Assembly: GCA_950295325.1 (NCBI GenBank)
Contig: OX485807.1
Coordinates: forward strand, 10,755,001-10,819,000
Direction of reading: 5' to 3'
Length of the DNA stretch: 64,000 bases
DNA from: Polytrichum commune
Taxonomy: Eukaryota > Streptophyta > Polytrichopsida > Polytrichales > Polytrichaceae
Positions within the stretch are counted from its first letter, which is position 1. Every line of letters begins with the position of its first letter. Shown piece by piece: positions 1-11,927 of the stretch. The notes beneath the pieces are model-generated. The model saw nothing but the letters and a program-made list of their open reading frames with translations. It made no database searches and was not told the origin of the DNA. The position numbers were made by a program, and so were the translations under genes.

Positions 1-83
1 TGCATCAAGCGTGGCTACGGAGTTGAGATCGTGCCATAGTTGCATCGAGCCTAGCTATGGAGTTAAGGGTGTGCCATAGTTGC
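1..83. repeat. Two tandem 40-bp units
   Basis: Positions 1-40 and 41-80 are two copies of one 40-bp unit (TGCATC...GCCATAGT) differing at a few bases, and a third copy starts at 81. They lie in the 3' part of the minus-strand LINE relic. Confidence 0.8.
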
Positions 84-1466
84 TAGAGTGGGGATGGGCA
101 AAGTAGGAAATCAAGGGTGTTTGTTTTTAGACAAGTGTTTAGTGTTTGCATCAATTGGAGAGACCATGTGGTGGGCAGTGCACGCATGCTTGCAGTGTGA
201 GTTTAGGAGGGTGTAGAGGCAACTGAGTTAATAAGACCAAGGTGGTCAAAGCCATCGAGGGTGTTGCATCATTGAGAGGCTATGTTGAATGTGTATGCTA
301 GCAAAAAGGGGTGGGCAACATTGCCAAATAAGTTTTAGGGTATCAAAAAAATGGCATTGGGGTGGAGGTGGGGAGTTTGCATTTAAACAAAAAATAAATA
401 AAAATACTATAGTTAAATCCAATATTTTGATGCATGTTGTTGAGGTTGGGGCCATGCAGAAGGTTTATTGAACTCTTAGGCAGATGACAATGTTAACCTT
501 GCGGAGTTTTTGGCATATGGTGGTTGGATTTTGGGTGAGATTGGTTTTTATTTTTTATTTTATTTTATTGATATTGTGCAGTTTTGCAACTTGTTGGATG
601 GGGTAGTTAAGGGAGGGGACAAGTTGGATTCTTAGGTATGTATAGGCTTTGTTTTGGGAGAGTGCAAGGAATGTTTGTCCTTCATAGGTGAGGTTGCAAA
701 GGTTCCAATTTATTTCTAGATGTGTTTGGTTTAGTCTAGTTTTGTGGGGGGCTTTATTGAGAGTGCATTTGTGAATGTTAAGCTCCATGCGTGCCTAGTT
801 GTTGAAGTGTTCAAGTTTGATGATTTGGGATTGTATGTGGGGGAGGTGTTGGAATATGATAGTTAAGCCATCTACATATGCGATGGAGTTGGTGTGGGCA
901 TTGGATGTGTTTAAGTGGTATTCAAAGTCATCCTCATCAAGCCAATGGAGTAGCGATTCAAAGAAAACTAAGAAGAGGTAGGGATTGAGGTTTGTCACCT
1001 TGGATATGGTACAAGTTGGGTTTGCACATTGTAAGGTTCTTACAAAGGTGGTGGAGGCTTTGGTATAGATGTTGCCAATAAGGCTCATGGCATTGGAGGT
1101 TTATCCTAAAGCCTCCATAATGTCAAGGAGTTGTACTTGGTATATGAAACCAAAAGCTTTATTTGAAGTTGATGCATATATCTTGTTGGGTGGACATGGC
1201 GTCTTCCAAGGTTGCTATTAGCATTTGTATTTGGTGGGTTGTATTCCAACCTTCCATGAATTCTTTTTAGTTGTTTTTGAGTATTTGGTATGGTTCTCCG
1301 TGTTATTGGAGAGCGTTGGTAAAGAGTGTATAAACGATATTGGCTAGGGAGATGGGTTTGAAGTCTAATAGGAAGTGCGGTTTCTTTTATGTGTAGGAAT
1401 ATAATGTGGTTGTATTTTCAGGAGTATGAGATTTGGCGGGTGTGGTAGCAATATTCAAATACCTAG
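1..1466 (-). pseudogene. LINE reverse transcriptase relic, 3' part
   Basis: On the minus strand, downward from about 1450, broken reading frames match the reverse transcriptase of the intact-looking element at 2920-9799. A stretch reading FEYCYHTRQ corresponds to its FKYCYKQK. The region 1300-1420 reads ...KPISLANIVYTLF, matching HRPIALANTIYKLF. The region 1088-795 reads LIGNIYTKASTTF and IAYVDGLTIIF, matching LIGNIYAQSTTTF and AAYADDLAVIF; the catalytic YADD has become YVDG. The region 788-555 matches the thumb (YLRIQLVPSLN against YLGINLVPSLQ). Many stops and frameshifts show it is dead. Its 5' half continues at 11928-12600 beyond the inserted element. Confidence 0.8.
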
Positions 1467-1474
1467 TGTAGGAG
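1467..1474. repeat. Target-site duplication, left copy
   Basis: TGTAGGAG at 1467-1474 recurs at 11920-11927. It bounds the whole 1475-11919 insertion and continues the interrupted minus-strand LINE reading frame on both sides. Confidence 0.8.
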
Positions 1475-2919
1475 TGTGAGGCCAAATCCACCACCCTTAA
1501 GCGTCCTAGTCCGGGTGATGGTTTTGAGAATCACATGTATTGTTTGTGTATTGAAAATGTGCCCTTCACATCCCAAGGCATTCATGTCATCTTAATTCAC
1601 CGTGCTTTATTAATGTTAGCCTCTTGGCTTATGGTAGAGTTTGATTTCTCAAGAGTCCAACCCGCGGCTTTGGCCACACATGCCCTCAAGGAAATTCCCC
1701 TTGCACCCTTAGTCTTGACTTCCTTTGTCTGGCCATCACTAGAGTTGTTAACATTCTCCATCACTTGTGCACTTGATTTATTTAATATAGAGGATGCAAG
1801 CGTTGAAAAATGCTATTCTCTATAACCAATAGTAAGTACACTTTGCTAGTGAAGGCCACACATGCCAAGCAAGCCTAATGTGACTAGCTACTTATCTATG
1901 AGCTAATTAAGTTGTCTACCTACTAGGCTATCTTACTTACAACTGGTACCCATTAGTTAATGAGTAAATGCCACCTTGCTTACTTCCACTAATTAGCTAC
2001 CCACTGTAGCTTCTTGTGTATGTGTTAATAACCAAGCCCTCCCGGCTGCTTGCAGCTCTGCTGCTGAAAGTAACCAGTCTAGGTAACCAGCTCCCAGCTG
2101 CTTGCAGCTCTGCTGCCGAATGTAGCCCAGTTGGGGTAAACCAGCTCCCAGCTGTTTGCAGCTATGCTACCGAATGTAGCCTAGTCTGGGGTAAACCAAC
2201 TCCCAACTGCTGCCGAATGTAGCCCAGTCTGGGTAAACCAACTCCCAACTGCTTGTCTAACTATTAAACTAGCCACCCCACACCACTAATTAAGACTTCC
2301 ACTAACTCAAGATAATCTTTCAACTAACCAACCAATCCCAACCTCCTAATTCTAAATGTTTAACTACCTAATCCCTAACATTATGTCTAATCCTAAGAGC
2401 TTACCCCAAGTGTGAGAGTGAGAGAGTGAGCTTAACTAATTAACTTCATTAAAACTAATAACCTACACACGTGGCTCAAGCTCTTAAGGACTTGCTCCCT
2501 TGAGAGCGCTTGATGGAGAGAGTGGTAAATGAGAGAGAAACCACCTTAAGTAGCAAAGAGGGAGAGAGGGAGAGAGGGAGAGAGAGGTGAGGATAGGGTG
2601 AGAGGATTAGCACCTCCAATCACAATCCCTTAACCTTCACCTCTAAAGTAGGGACTAATCCCCATCCACCAAGCTTCCTTCTTCCTAAACTAACAAGGTA
2701 GATCCAAAAGTGGGCATTTAACCCGCGGAGCTCACCTTGCTTCACCTTACCCCCTACTCACATTATCAAGGCATATTCTTATTGAAATCAAACCTTGAAA
2801 TAATCACACAACACCACCTAATGCCTAAAGTTAAATCCACACCACATTTCACTCTTTTTATGTTTTGTGAATAATCATAACACATCAAAGTCAAACTAAA
2901 ATTGGTTTCGAAGAGTTAA
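1475..2919 (+). promoter_or_regulatory. LINE 5' leader, copy A
   Basis: This 1.45-kb non-coding leader begins TGTGAGGCCAAATCC and is repeated from 9795 with high similarity at both ends. Its middle differs from copy B because of different tandem monomers. A GAGAGAGGGA-type microsatellite lies at about 2560-2590. By analogy with other LINEs it should hold the internal promoter, but I see no specific promoter motif. Confidence 0.65.
2030..2262 (+). repeat. Tandem monomers in LINE leader A
   Basis: There are about four imperfect 55-60-bp units built on CAGCTCCCAGCTGCTTGCAG, TGCTGCCGAATGTAGCCCAG and TGGGGTAAAC. Leader B carries a different monomer at the same place. Confidence 0.75.
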
Positions 2920-5900
2920 TCACCACATGTGGGCATCATTTTGGGCTCACAAGGAGGACAAAGTGGGGACATAGAAATTAATCCAGGCCCTATGCCCGAC
3001 CTACTAAAAACACACCCCACTAACCACAAAAGAAGACAAACAACATATTTCCTACCAAGTACAATTAATTTCCAACCAGAATATCTACACTTAGCCAAAA
3101 CATTCAAACCTCTCTTCCAAAACGCGCACCAACTACATACACAACTAATACAATCGTTGCCATACTTATACCAATACATACAACTGCACACAAACCACCC
3201 CCCCCCCCCTCACGAGTCATCTATGCACTGATAGTAACAATTAGCCCATCCATAGAAACATGTAACATTTACCTACAACAACCACCAATTCAAGACTGGA
3301 CATCCCAACTACTAGAAAATATGACAACATTGTCCAACCCTCCGGAACGACACATAGACACTTCACACCCGTACACACAATTTTGCCACGTCTATAAAGA
3401 TATAATCACTCCTCCTACCACAATACACAAAAAAAACTATATGACTATATACACCTAAATCCCAACACACTTAACCTCCAAAACTTGATCGAAACATTCC
3501 CATACTTACCAAGGCAACTATTAATAAAAAACATTAAGATACAACGAACCTATAAATGAATACATTCATCCTAACCCCCTTCCAACACAAAACTCACCTC
3601 CACCAAGGAGACCCCTCCCACTAACAAGCCAAGAAGCATATGCTATAACATGGAACGCCTCCTCACTTAATACCGCTATGCCATGTCTACAAGACCTAAT
3701 CACAAATCCCCAAAACCCACCCTCACTTATCACCATACAAGAAACTAAGCTATCCGCTACCAAATCCACAAACCATATCCAAAGACTATTCCCACACTAC
3801 AAACTTTTCTTTAATAACACGCATAACGTCACAAGGGTCACACGCCAAAGAATGACCTATAGAGGTTATAGAGGTGGCCTACTACTACTAGTCCACAAAA
3901 AACATGCATTCCCAGGTAACCTTTCCAAAATTCCTACACCCGCAAAAATATCCCCGTTCCTTCAAATAATACGCATAGCAAATCAACCCTTATAACCTTG
4001 GCTCTTAATCAATCTATACATGTCATCACACGAGGAGGACATACCGCTTATCCCTATCATACAAAATACCATAACTAACCAAATAAACCTACATCCTAAT
4101 CACACATGCATACTATGTGGAGACTTTAATAGGGACATCGCCCTAATTGGTAGGCAAAACGACCTACAAACAATACCTCCACAACCGTAGGATCATATGT
4201 GGCGGTCATTTACAACCCACCTAGAATTATCCTACATCCCGACAAATACCAAATTCTCAAGGCAAGGAGGGCAAAACTATACACAAAATAGCTTAATTGA
4301 TGGCTTCTTCATCAAAACCCCTAACAACAACCAATACACCTCTACTACAAACCAAAATATTCAATTAAATTCCGACCACTTTTCCATATACTTACAAATC
4401 CCCCCAAACACACTCATTGCCAAAGACCCACCTACACCTTCCGAATCCCCGCCTAGGATACTCAATCCCATACCAAAAGATAACCTAGATGAATTCCACA
4501 CAATTTTTTTTGAAAGAAACTCCAACCAAATAGACGAACTTACACAACTATTACAAAATAACCACTTGACAAGCGAACAATGGCAATTAGCTTGCAACTC
4601 ATTTGACACACTCACCGACAACATCATCACCACCGTCCTAGAAACATGTAGCGCCACACCTATACCCACACTTCCAACCCAAATCGCCAAACAAGGCGGA
4701 TACCTACCAAAGAAATCCCAAAAGCAATGGAAACTAAACTTATCTACCTACCACCTCATCCGTAAGACAATATATATCATAAAAAACAACCTGAATTGGC
4801 GCACACATCCCATTGTCACCCATGAATTAATCAACCACTCTCACACTACTCTATCCCCACCACCCGATCCCTCACTAGAATACAACTCATGGATCGTTAC
4901 ATTAGCCACAATAGCAAAGGAAGCTAAACACAAAGCCCGAAAAATCACGAGCGACTATACTACCACACAAATCAAAAAAGCTATATCCAAATACCAACAA
5001 CTCTATGACAAGAGCCCCAAGAAAATCAACCGAAAAATCTTTAAAAGTAATGACAACCCCTCACTAGACTGTCTCATAGATAGATACGACAACATCCTCA
5101 CAAACCCGAACGATATCGTACAAGAAATACATATCCAACAATCAATTAGTAATAGACCCACCGTTCCTACATGTTACTATCAACCCGACCACACACCACA
5201 ATGCCTATGCGGAGTTAGACAATATCCGTGGCACGACTTGAATGGGTACACTATTAAAAAACGAGGAGACGCGCTAATTCCCTTACATACATATCTTGAT
5301 CAAGAGACATATGACATATGCCTTAAAAACTTGGCCAATGGAAAAATCCCCGGACCCGATAAAATACCTAATGCCATCTTGAAGGACATGCCCCCAAGAT
5401 TCCACAAATTGCTCTTATTATTCTTCAAATATTGTTATAAGCAAAAATAAATTCCCGAAACTTGGAAAACAAGCCACACAATACTTTTATATAAAAAAGG
5501 AAACCCCCACAACCTTACTAATCATAGACCCATAGCACTCGCTAATACAATTTATAAACTATTTACTAGTACACTTACAAGTATCATCTCTGCATACGGA
5601 GAAAAATACCAAATCCTACACGAAAGTCAAGAGGGCTTTCGAGCCGAAAGATGCACCACCCGACAACTACAAACTATAATCGCCGCATTAGAAGATGCAC
5701 GATTCACCAACCAAGACATTTACATTCTATACATTGACTTTAAAAATGCATTTGGATCTATCGACCACGCTAGACTCCTTGCCATTATGAAGGACCTAGG
5801 ATACCCACCAGACGCGGTGGCCCTAATCGGTAATATTTACGCACAATCCACTACTACATTTACCGGAGAACATTTCGGTAAGACCCAACCTATACCTATA

Positions 5901-8900
5901 CAACAAGGGACTATCCAAGGAGATACATTAAGCCCGTACATTTTTATCATCTTCCTAGAACCACTCCTTAGGTGGTTACAAAGGGGAAATAACGACTACA
6001 CCCTTAAAACCTCAAATACTACACTAAACTTTGCAGCCTACGCCGATGACCTAGCAGTAATTTTCAACAACCTAACCTCCATCCAACTCCAACTAAACAA
6101 ACTCGATAAATATTGCGACTGGGCAGGCATGGATCTCGGCATCTCCAAATGTGCCGTCACCGGATGCCCTAACAAATTGAAACTTAGCCCTCAAGCCTTC
6201 AAAACGCACCTCAAAAACGCTAATATCAATTTCCGAAACCAACCCATCCCTACCCTAAGTCAACACGAGTCATATGTCTACCTAGGCATCAACTTAGTTC
6301 CATCATTACAATGGAAAATACAAACACACATAACAACCACCAAACTAGCCCAACAATGCAAATTACTAACCTCATGTCCAACCACTATGAAGCAAAAAAT
6401 ACAAATGATTGATACAGTCATAAGAGCCGGTATTACCTATAGTTTTTACGCGGTCCCTTATTCACTCCTTGCCATTAAAAAACTTGATAAAAAAGTTATT
6501 GCCCTACACAAAATTATTTGTGGTCTTCCAAAATGTATGTCAAATGCGGTTAGACAACTCCCCCAAGTTATGTTTGGCATGGAAGCATTCTCATTAAAAA
6601 ATGCTTACACCACATGCATCGGAGAACAACTCATAAATGCCCTCAATGACAAAGGAAGACTCGGGAAAATATACAATGGATTAACGAACTACATACTAGC
6701 CAAACATGGCGGATCGCTAAACCTACCCCGTATAACCGAACATGATTGTATAAGATCGCCAATTACAAGAACCCTCTACCTACTAAAAACAACTAGCGGA
6801 GCCCATTTAAAAAGCACACTAGAAAAATTTCCCCTCCTACCCACACCACTCGAAACACAATGGATGCACCAAGCACAAAATATACCAACATTAACCCCTA
6901 CAACCTCGCTAAAATATCTACATAAACTAATACTACACAACATAACCGAGCTCAAACATATAACCCACTCCAACGGCACACAATTAATGACCAACGACGA
7001 ATTCAAAACTCACTATGCCACACCCACTAAAATTACTAAAGCCGCCTTAAACCAAGCCCGAATACTTTTTTGCGAACCACCATGTCCAAACCAATGCCCG
7101 AACACCCTTAAAGATGCATACAAAATACCAAATCGTCATATAAATCCAATAACTAGTAATCACAATATACACCCCCCACCACCCCCACCACCCCCACCTC
7201 CACCCGAATACCCAAAACCACCACCGCACATCCTAAAAAACTACACACAATTCCCACTACACTCCATAATCAAGGACCGTTTCCACACCTACAATGATAA
7301 AAACAAAATTAAAAAAGAATATACATCCTATCTATGCCAATGGATACTCCCAAACGAATCAATATACAACAAATGGCTTCCTCAAAGAGACTTATTCCCT
7401 TGGGAGAGCCAAAATACCATAAACCATAACATACTATTACTAACACAATACTATACTCATAAACAAAATCAACACTTCACCAACATTCTAAAATCAAACT
7501 TTGATGAAGCACAAACAAAAGACACAAGACACATCCCCCCCCCACAAATCATACCTTTATGTCAAATCAATATTGGTGAATGCAATCCCGATAGTGACAT
7601 CGCATGCACCCAACCCACCATCCAAAGCCAACATGGTGCATCACATATTTATGACGAGGATGGGCGCCATATAATTACCATCCTGGAGCAAAGATTACAA
7701 TGGCTCTGGGAACAATATCAAAACGCACTTCCCCAATCGCACAACTTAGAACCCCCCACACAATCCTTTGAAAATGAAGTAATATGGTTGTACAAACGGT
7801 ACAAATATAGAATGCCTAAAAACGACCCCCTTAAACTCTCCCACTACACACTACCACATGCCATTCTTGAACACATCCTTGACTCATTCCAAATCACACA
7901 TTCACATTTTTCATCCCCCGTAACATAACCCACATCACTTAGACAATTCTCCTCCCCATTCCTTAGAGATAAAGTCTTTGGGTCTATAGGAAAAGCCTTC
8001 GAACATAAATGGATTGGGAATGGATATGCCCACCCTCATTCCGAAAAAGACATCCAACAAGCCCTCCATTGGGCACGACTTGCAGCTCAAAACGACCCGG
8101 ATACAATAACAATACTCATAAACTCCGACCCCGATTGGTACCACAACCTACATCCCCATAATGGTCCTTTTTCAGACTCACACGTCATCACACTCTTTAA
8201 AGCCGATACCATTACATACGACGAACCCACAATACCACCCGAATTACAAATCGAACCCCGAATAGAATGCCGCGACATTCAAGTATTATGCATACACCAC
8301 AAAATTTCTCCCCCTAGGCCAATAAACTATACATGCCAAATGGACACCATTGGCACCACACTACAAATACCCACCATATTCACCACAAATGTACCACCAA
8401 CACCATTTAATACCACAGTAAATCGAAGTAAAAAATGGTCCCAACTCGCATACCCTCCTTCCCCACCGTCGATCCAAATTACTAACATCCCCCTACTCAC
8501 TAATCACAACATATGCCTACCCCTCAAATACCAACCGCAATATTGCTACTATACGGATGGATCCTTTATACCCCCCAAAGCAATAACCCAAGAACACTGG
8601 AGGCGAGAAAAAGCAGGGTATGGTATATACAACCCTTTCAAAAATCTCAAAATCGCGGAAAGATTACCTGGACTCCAAAATATTTTAAAAGCAGAACTCA
8701 TGGCTATACACCACACCCTCCGCCTCCTTACAACCACATATCATAATGAACCCGCACATATTTTCACAGATTGTCTCAATGTCTTATATCTCATAAACAC
8801 ACAAACAAAACACCCTACCATACACAATAGTCATCCAGACAAGAAAATACTCGAATCTATAGTTAAAATGTTACAAACCCGCACACAAACCACCACACTT

Positions 8901-9799
8901 CATAAAGTAAAAGCCCACACGAATATTAGCGGCAACGAGCAAGCGGATAAATTAGCCAAAATGGGATGTGAATTAGAACATAGAGATGCAATAGCAACAC
9001 ACGAACACGCACACCCCACCCCCTATTATTTCCACAAAACGTGGTGGCACTCAATGCAAGACACACCCAATAAAGGTCCCATACGACACCTTGGAAAATA
9101 CATCCTTAAACACGACAAAAAGCACAACCTAACAATTATGGCATCCCAAACACACCAACTACACAAATGGCTTGACAACAAAGACATTGACATTGACTCT
9201 CAAATGCTTTTTGGAACAACCCGGTTATCACCGATAAGCAAAAAACATGCCTAGTAAAATTTAGAATTGGCCAATATATGGGACATGCAAGGAAACAACT
9301 CTTGTTTGGTAGAACCGCATACCCATCCCACACATGCCCTATCTGTAACTCATCAGAAGCAGATACATGGCTACATGTCCTCCTTAAATGTAAACAACAA
9401 CACATCCACGCACTAATCACAAATAGACATAACAAAGCGGTATGGGAAATCCGTAAACTTCTCATTTCTAACAAAATTACTAGATATTATACACTTATGA
9501 ACGCAAGAACACACAACGATTCTCCACAAGAAAATACAGTACCTACATGGCTCCTACCATGCACATGCGACACCCAACGATGTCATTGCAATGTTCGGCT
9601 CAAACCCGACATACTATGTGTCATCGGTCATCCATATAATTCCCCACCACCAGAAGCACCCACACAAGAAGTCACAATACAATACATAGAATTCACATAT
9701 TGTAATGACAGGTTCTCGGCCGAAACACTTGAAAGGAAAACCACGAAATATCAACCGCTTATTAACACCCTCATTACAAGAGGATGGAAGGTTGTGTGA
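2920..9799 (+). pseudogene. Degenerate LINE polyprotein: 2A-like, APE, RT, RNase H, CCHC and REL-like
   Basis: One long frame can be followed through four stops and several frameshifts. A 2A-like motif (GDIEINPGP) is at 2965-2991. The APE-type endonuclease spans about 3640-4400, with TWNAS, IQETKL, GDFN and SDHFSIYL. Reverse transcriptase spans about 5330-6400, with GPDKIP, YIDFKNAFGSID, QQGTIQGDTLSP, AAYADDLAV and YLGINLVPSL. RNase H is at about 8540-8980 with all four acidic positions (YTDGS, KAELMAI, FTDC, GNEQADKLA). A CCHC finger (CPIC...HVLLKC) is followed by KPD...IEFTY...RKTTKYQPL, like an R2-type PD-(D/E)XK nuclease. In-frame stops are at 3993, 4188, 5448 and 7926. Frame breaks lie in the C-run near 3200, near 3440-3570 and near 9220. 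APE plus REL in one element is the hallmark of Dualen/RandI. Confidence 0.8.
2965..2991 (+). other. 2A-like ribosome-skipping motif
   Basis: The codons read GDIEINPGP, which fits the 2A consensus D(V/I)ExNPGP exactly, with the usual Gly before Asp. The frame opens after a stop at 2917. No in-frame ATG precedes the motif; GTG at 2929 is the nearest start-like codon, and the first in-frame ATG (2992) directly follows the motif. The trypanosome L1Tc retrotransposon has a comparable N-terminal 2A. Confidence 0.7.
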
Positions 9800-10315
9800 G
9801 GCCAAATCCACCACCCTTAAGCATCCTAGTCCGGGTGATGGCTTTGCGAGTCACATGTATCTCTTACAAACTTGAACCATGTGCAAAGTAATTTTTATGT
9901 CCAAAAGAACACATATTGTTTCCACTCATTGTACTTTATTAATGTTAGCCTCTTGGCTTGTGGTAGAGTTGGCTTTCTCAAGCGTCCAACCCGTGGCTTT
10001 AGCCACACATGCCCTTAAGGACATTCCCTTCGCTCGTTTAATCTTCACTTCCTTTTTCTTGCCATTGCAAGAATCTTCCACATTCTCCATTAATAATGCA
10101 AGTGAATTATTTTGACCAAGAGGTGCAAGTGTTGAAAAACACTTTTCTCAATGGTTAAACACACTCATACAAACCCACACGTGGCACCAACTAGCCTAAA
10201 TGAATATAACTTCTTAGCTACCACTAAAGATGGCCTAATGTGATATAGTTTTTTATGTGCTAATACTTACTACTTGAGCTAGCCTTGCTAACCCCTAGAT
10301 AGTCTAAATGAATTG

Positions 10316-10712
10316 TTGCTAGGCAACCCAGTTGCCTTCTGATTCCAGTCCCGGGTGTGGTCTAACCTCCAAGCCCAGCTGCCTTTGATTCCAGTCCCGG
10401 GTGGTCTAACCTCCAAGCCCAGCTGCCTTCTGATTACAGTCGCGGTGTGGCCTAACTTACCAAGCCCAGCTGCCTTCTGTTCCAGTCCCGGGTGGTCTAA
10501 CTTACCAAGCCCAGTTGCCTTCTGATTACAGTCGCGGTGTGGCCTAACTTACCAAGCCCAACTGCCTTCTGTTCCAGTCCCGGGTGGTCTAACTTACCAA
10601 GCCCAGTTGCCTTTGATTCCAGTCGCGGTGTGGCCTAACTTACCAATCCCAGCTGCCTTCTGTTCCAGTCCCGGGTGGTCTAACCTCCAAGCCCAGCTGC
10701 CTTCTGATTTCA
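10316..10712 (+). repeat. Tandem monomers in LINE leader B
   Basis: About eight units of 45-55 bp contain AAGCCCAGCTGCCTTCTG, TTCCAGTCCCGGGTGG or ACAGTCGCGGTGTGG, and TCTAACCTCC or CCTAACTTACC. Two subtypes partly alternate. The monomer differs from that in leader A although the flanks are homologous. Confidence 0.8.
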
Positions 10713-11878
10713 GTATATGAAGTTATAATACCCGAATGGGTATCCCAACCACTAGTTGCACCCTAATCCAAACTCTCTCCTTCCCTAATCACATGTTTTC
10801 TAAGTTTTTCTTCTTCTTTCTTTTCCTTGCTCCTAAATAATAAACTAATCTAACACACTAATTCCACTAACTACTAACTAATCAACACGTGCAACTTTAA
10901 ACTCTAAGAGCTCCCTCAATTGGGAGGCATTGAGAGAGAGAGAGAGCTTAACTAATTAACTTCACTAAGAACTAATGTCTCACACACGTGGCTCAAGCTC
11001 TTTAAGAGCTTGCTCTCTTGAGAGCGCTTGATGGAGAGAGAGGAAAATGAAAGAGAAACCACCTTAAGTAGCAAAGAGGGAGAGAGGGAGAGAGGGAGAG
11101 AGAGGTGAGGATAGGGTGAGAGGATTAGCACCTCCAATCACAATCCCTTAACCTTCACCTTCAAAGTAGGGACTAATCCCCTTCCACCAAGCTTCCTTCT
11201 TCCTAAACTACCAAGGTGGATCCAAAAGTGGGCATTTAACCCGCGGGGCTCACCTTGCTTCACCTTACCCCCTACTCACAATATCAAGGCATACTCTTAT
11301 TGAATTCAACCTTGAAATAATCACACAACACATTCTAAAGCCTAAACTTAAATCCAAACCACACTTCACTCTTTTTATGTTTTGTGAATAATCATAACAC
11401 ATCAAAGTCAAACTAAAATTGGTTTCGAAGAGTTAATCACCACATGTGGGCACCATTTTGGGCTCACAGGTTGCCCCCCTCATAGTACTAGCATCCGGCG
11501 CCAGAGCCACAACTCATATCCCCTCGATGAAGGCACTAGAGACACAACTCAAACTTCCCACATCACAAATCAAGCACACATTCCAACAAATCAACATAAT
11601 CGCCATACAATATGCACACTCAATACTAATCCACAAAAGACGGATAGAAAATAAGCAACCTATCAATAACCTACAGACCCTTACTTAAATCTTCATAGCC
11701 TAACATACTCACCCCCTTAGCCCATTCCACCGGTTAACCCGGTATAAAAATAAGAAATAAAGAATAAATTGTTACTTAAACATAGTATCTACTCCCTGAA
11801 AAGGGTGAAGTAGTAGTACACCCAACGCCATTACCCTGGGGTGTGGCTTAGGATGTCCTATGAACAGATACTTTATTC

Positions 11879-11919
11879 ACTCCGGCCCCTAAAAGGGACC
11901 GGAGTTCTTCTTCTTCTTT
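11879..11919 (+). other. LINE 3'-terminal hairpin and TTC tail
   Basis: ACTCCGGCCCC, a TAAAA loop and GGGACCGGAGT (11879-11905) form a stem with one mismatch. A TTC repeat follows to 11919, directly before the target duplication. A 3' stem-loop with a simple-repeat tail fits target-primed reverse transcription. Confidence 0.65.
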
Positions 11920-11927
11920 TGTAGGAG
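11920..11927. repeat. Target-site duplication, right copy
   Basis: TGTAGGAG, identical to 1467-1474. Confidence 0.8.

Larger units (their letters stand above)
1475..11919 (+). mobile_element. Dualen/RandI-like non-LTR retrotransposon plus joined deletion derivative
   Basis: This insertion splits a related minus-strand LINE and is flanked by TGTAGGAG. From left to right it holds a 5' leader (1475-2919), a degenerate polyprotein frame (2920-9799), a second copy of the leader (from 9795), the first codons of the frame again (to about 11690), a 3' untranslated region, a hairpin and a TTC-rich tail ending at 11919. The leader repeats look like LTRs, but there is no integrase, primer-binding site or polypurine tract, and the tail and target duplication are LINE-like. 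I read it as a full-length element fused head-to-tail with a short derivative that kept only the two ends. Confidence 0.75.
9795..11919 (+). mobile_element. Deletion derivative of the LINE (leader, frame start and 3' end)
   Basis: From 9795 the sequence repeats the leader that starts at 1475, including the GAGA-rich tract near 11080-11105. It reaches the first codons of the polyprotein frame at 11446 (VGTILGSQ, compare VGIILGSQ at 2929). After that the 2A and all enzymatic domains are missing. A short unrelated-looking frame runs to 11688, followed by a non-coding 3' region. This resembles non-autonomous partners such as NARTc or RIME of trypanosome LINEs, which keep the ends of the parent. 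Confidence 0.65.

Noticed and set aside
1535-1825. 96-codon plus-strand frame in LINE leader A
   Set aside because: The homologous stretch in leader B (9879-10115) is open in part but with different breaks. There is no known domain, so it is treated as untranslated leader.
1475-11690. LTR retrotransposon with two long terminal repeats
   Set aside because: No gag, protease or integrase, no primer-binding site or polypurine tract. The coding frame is APE/RT/RNase H of a LINE, and the target duplication lies beyond a LINE-type 3' tail rather than at the second repeat's end.
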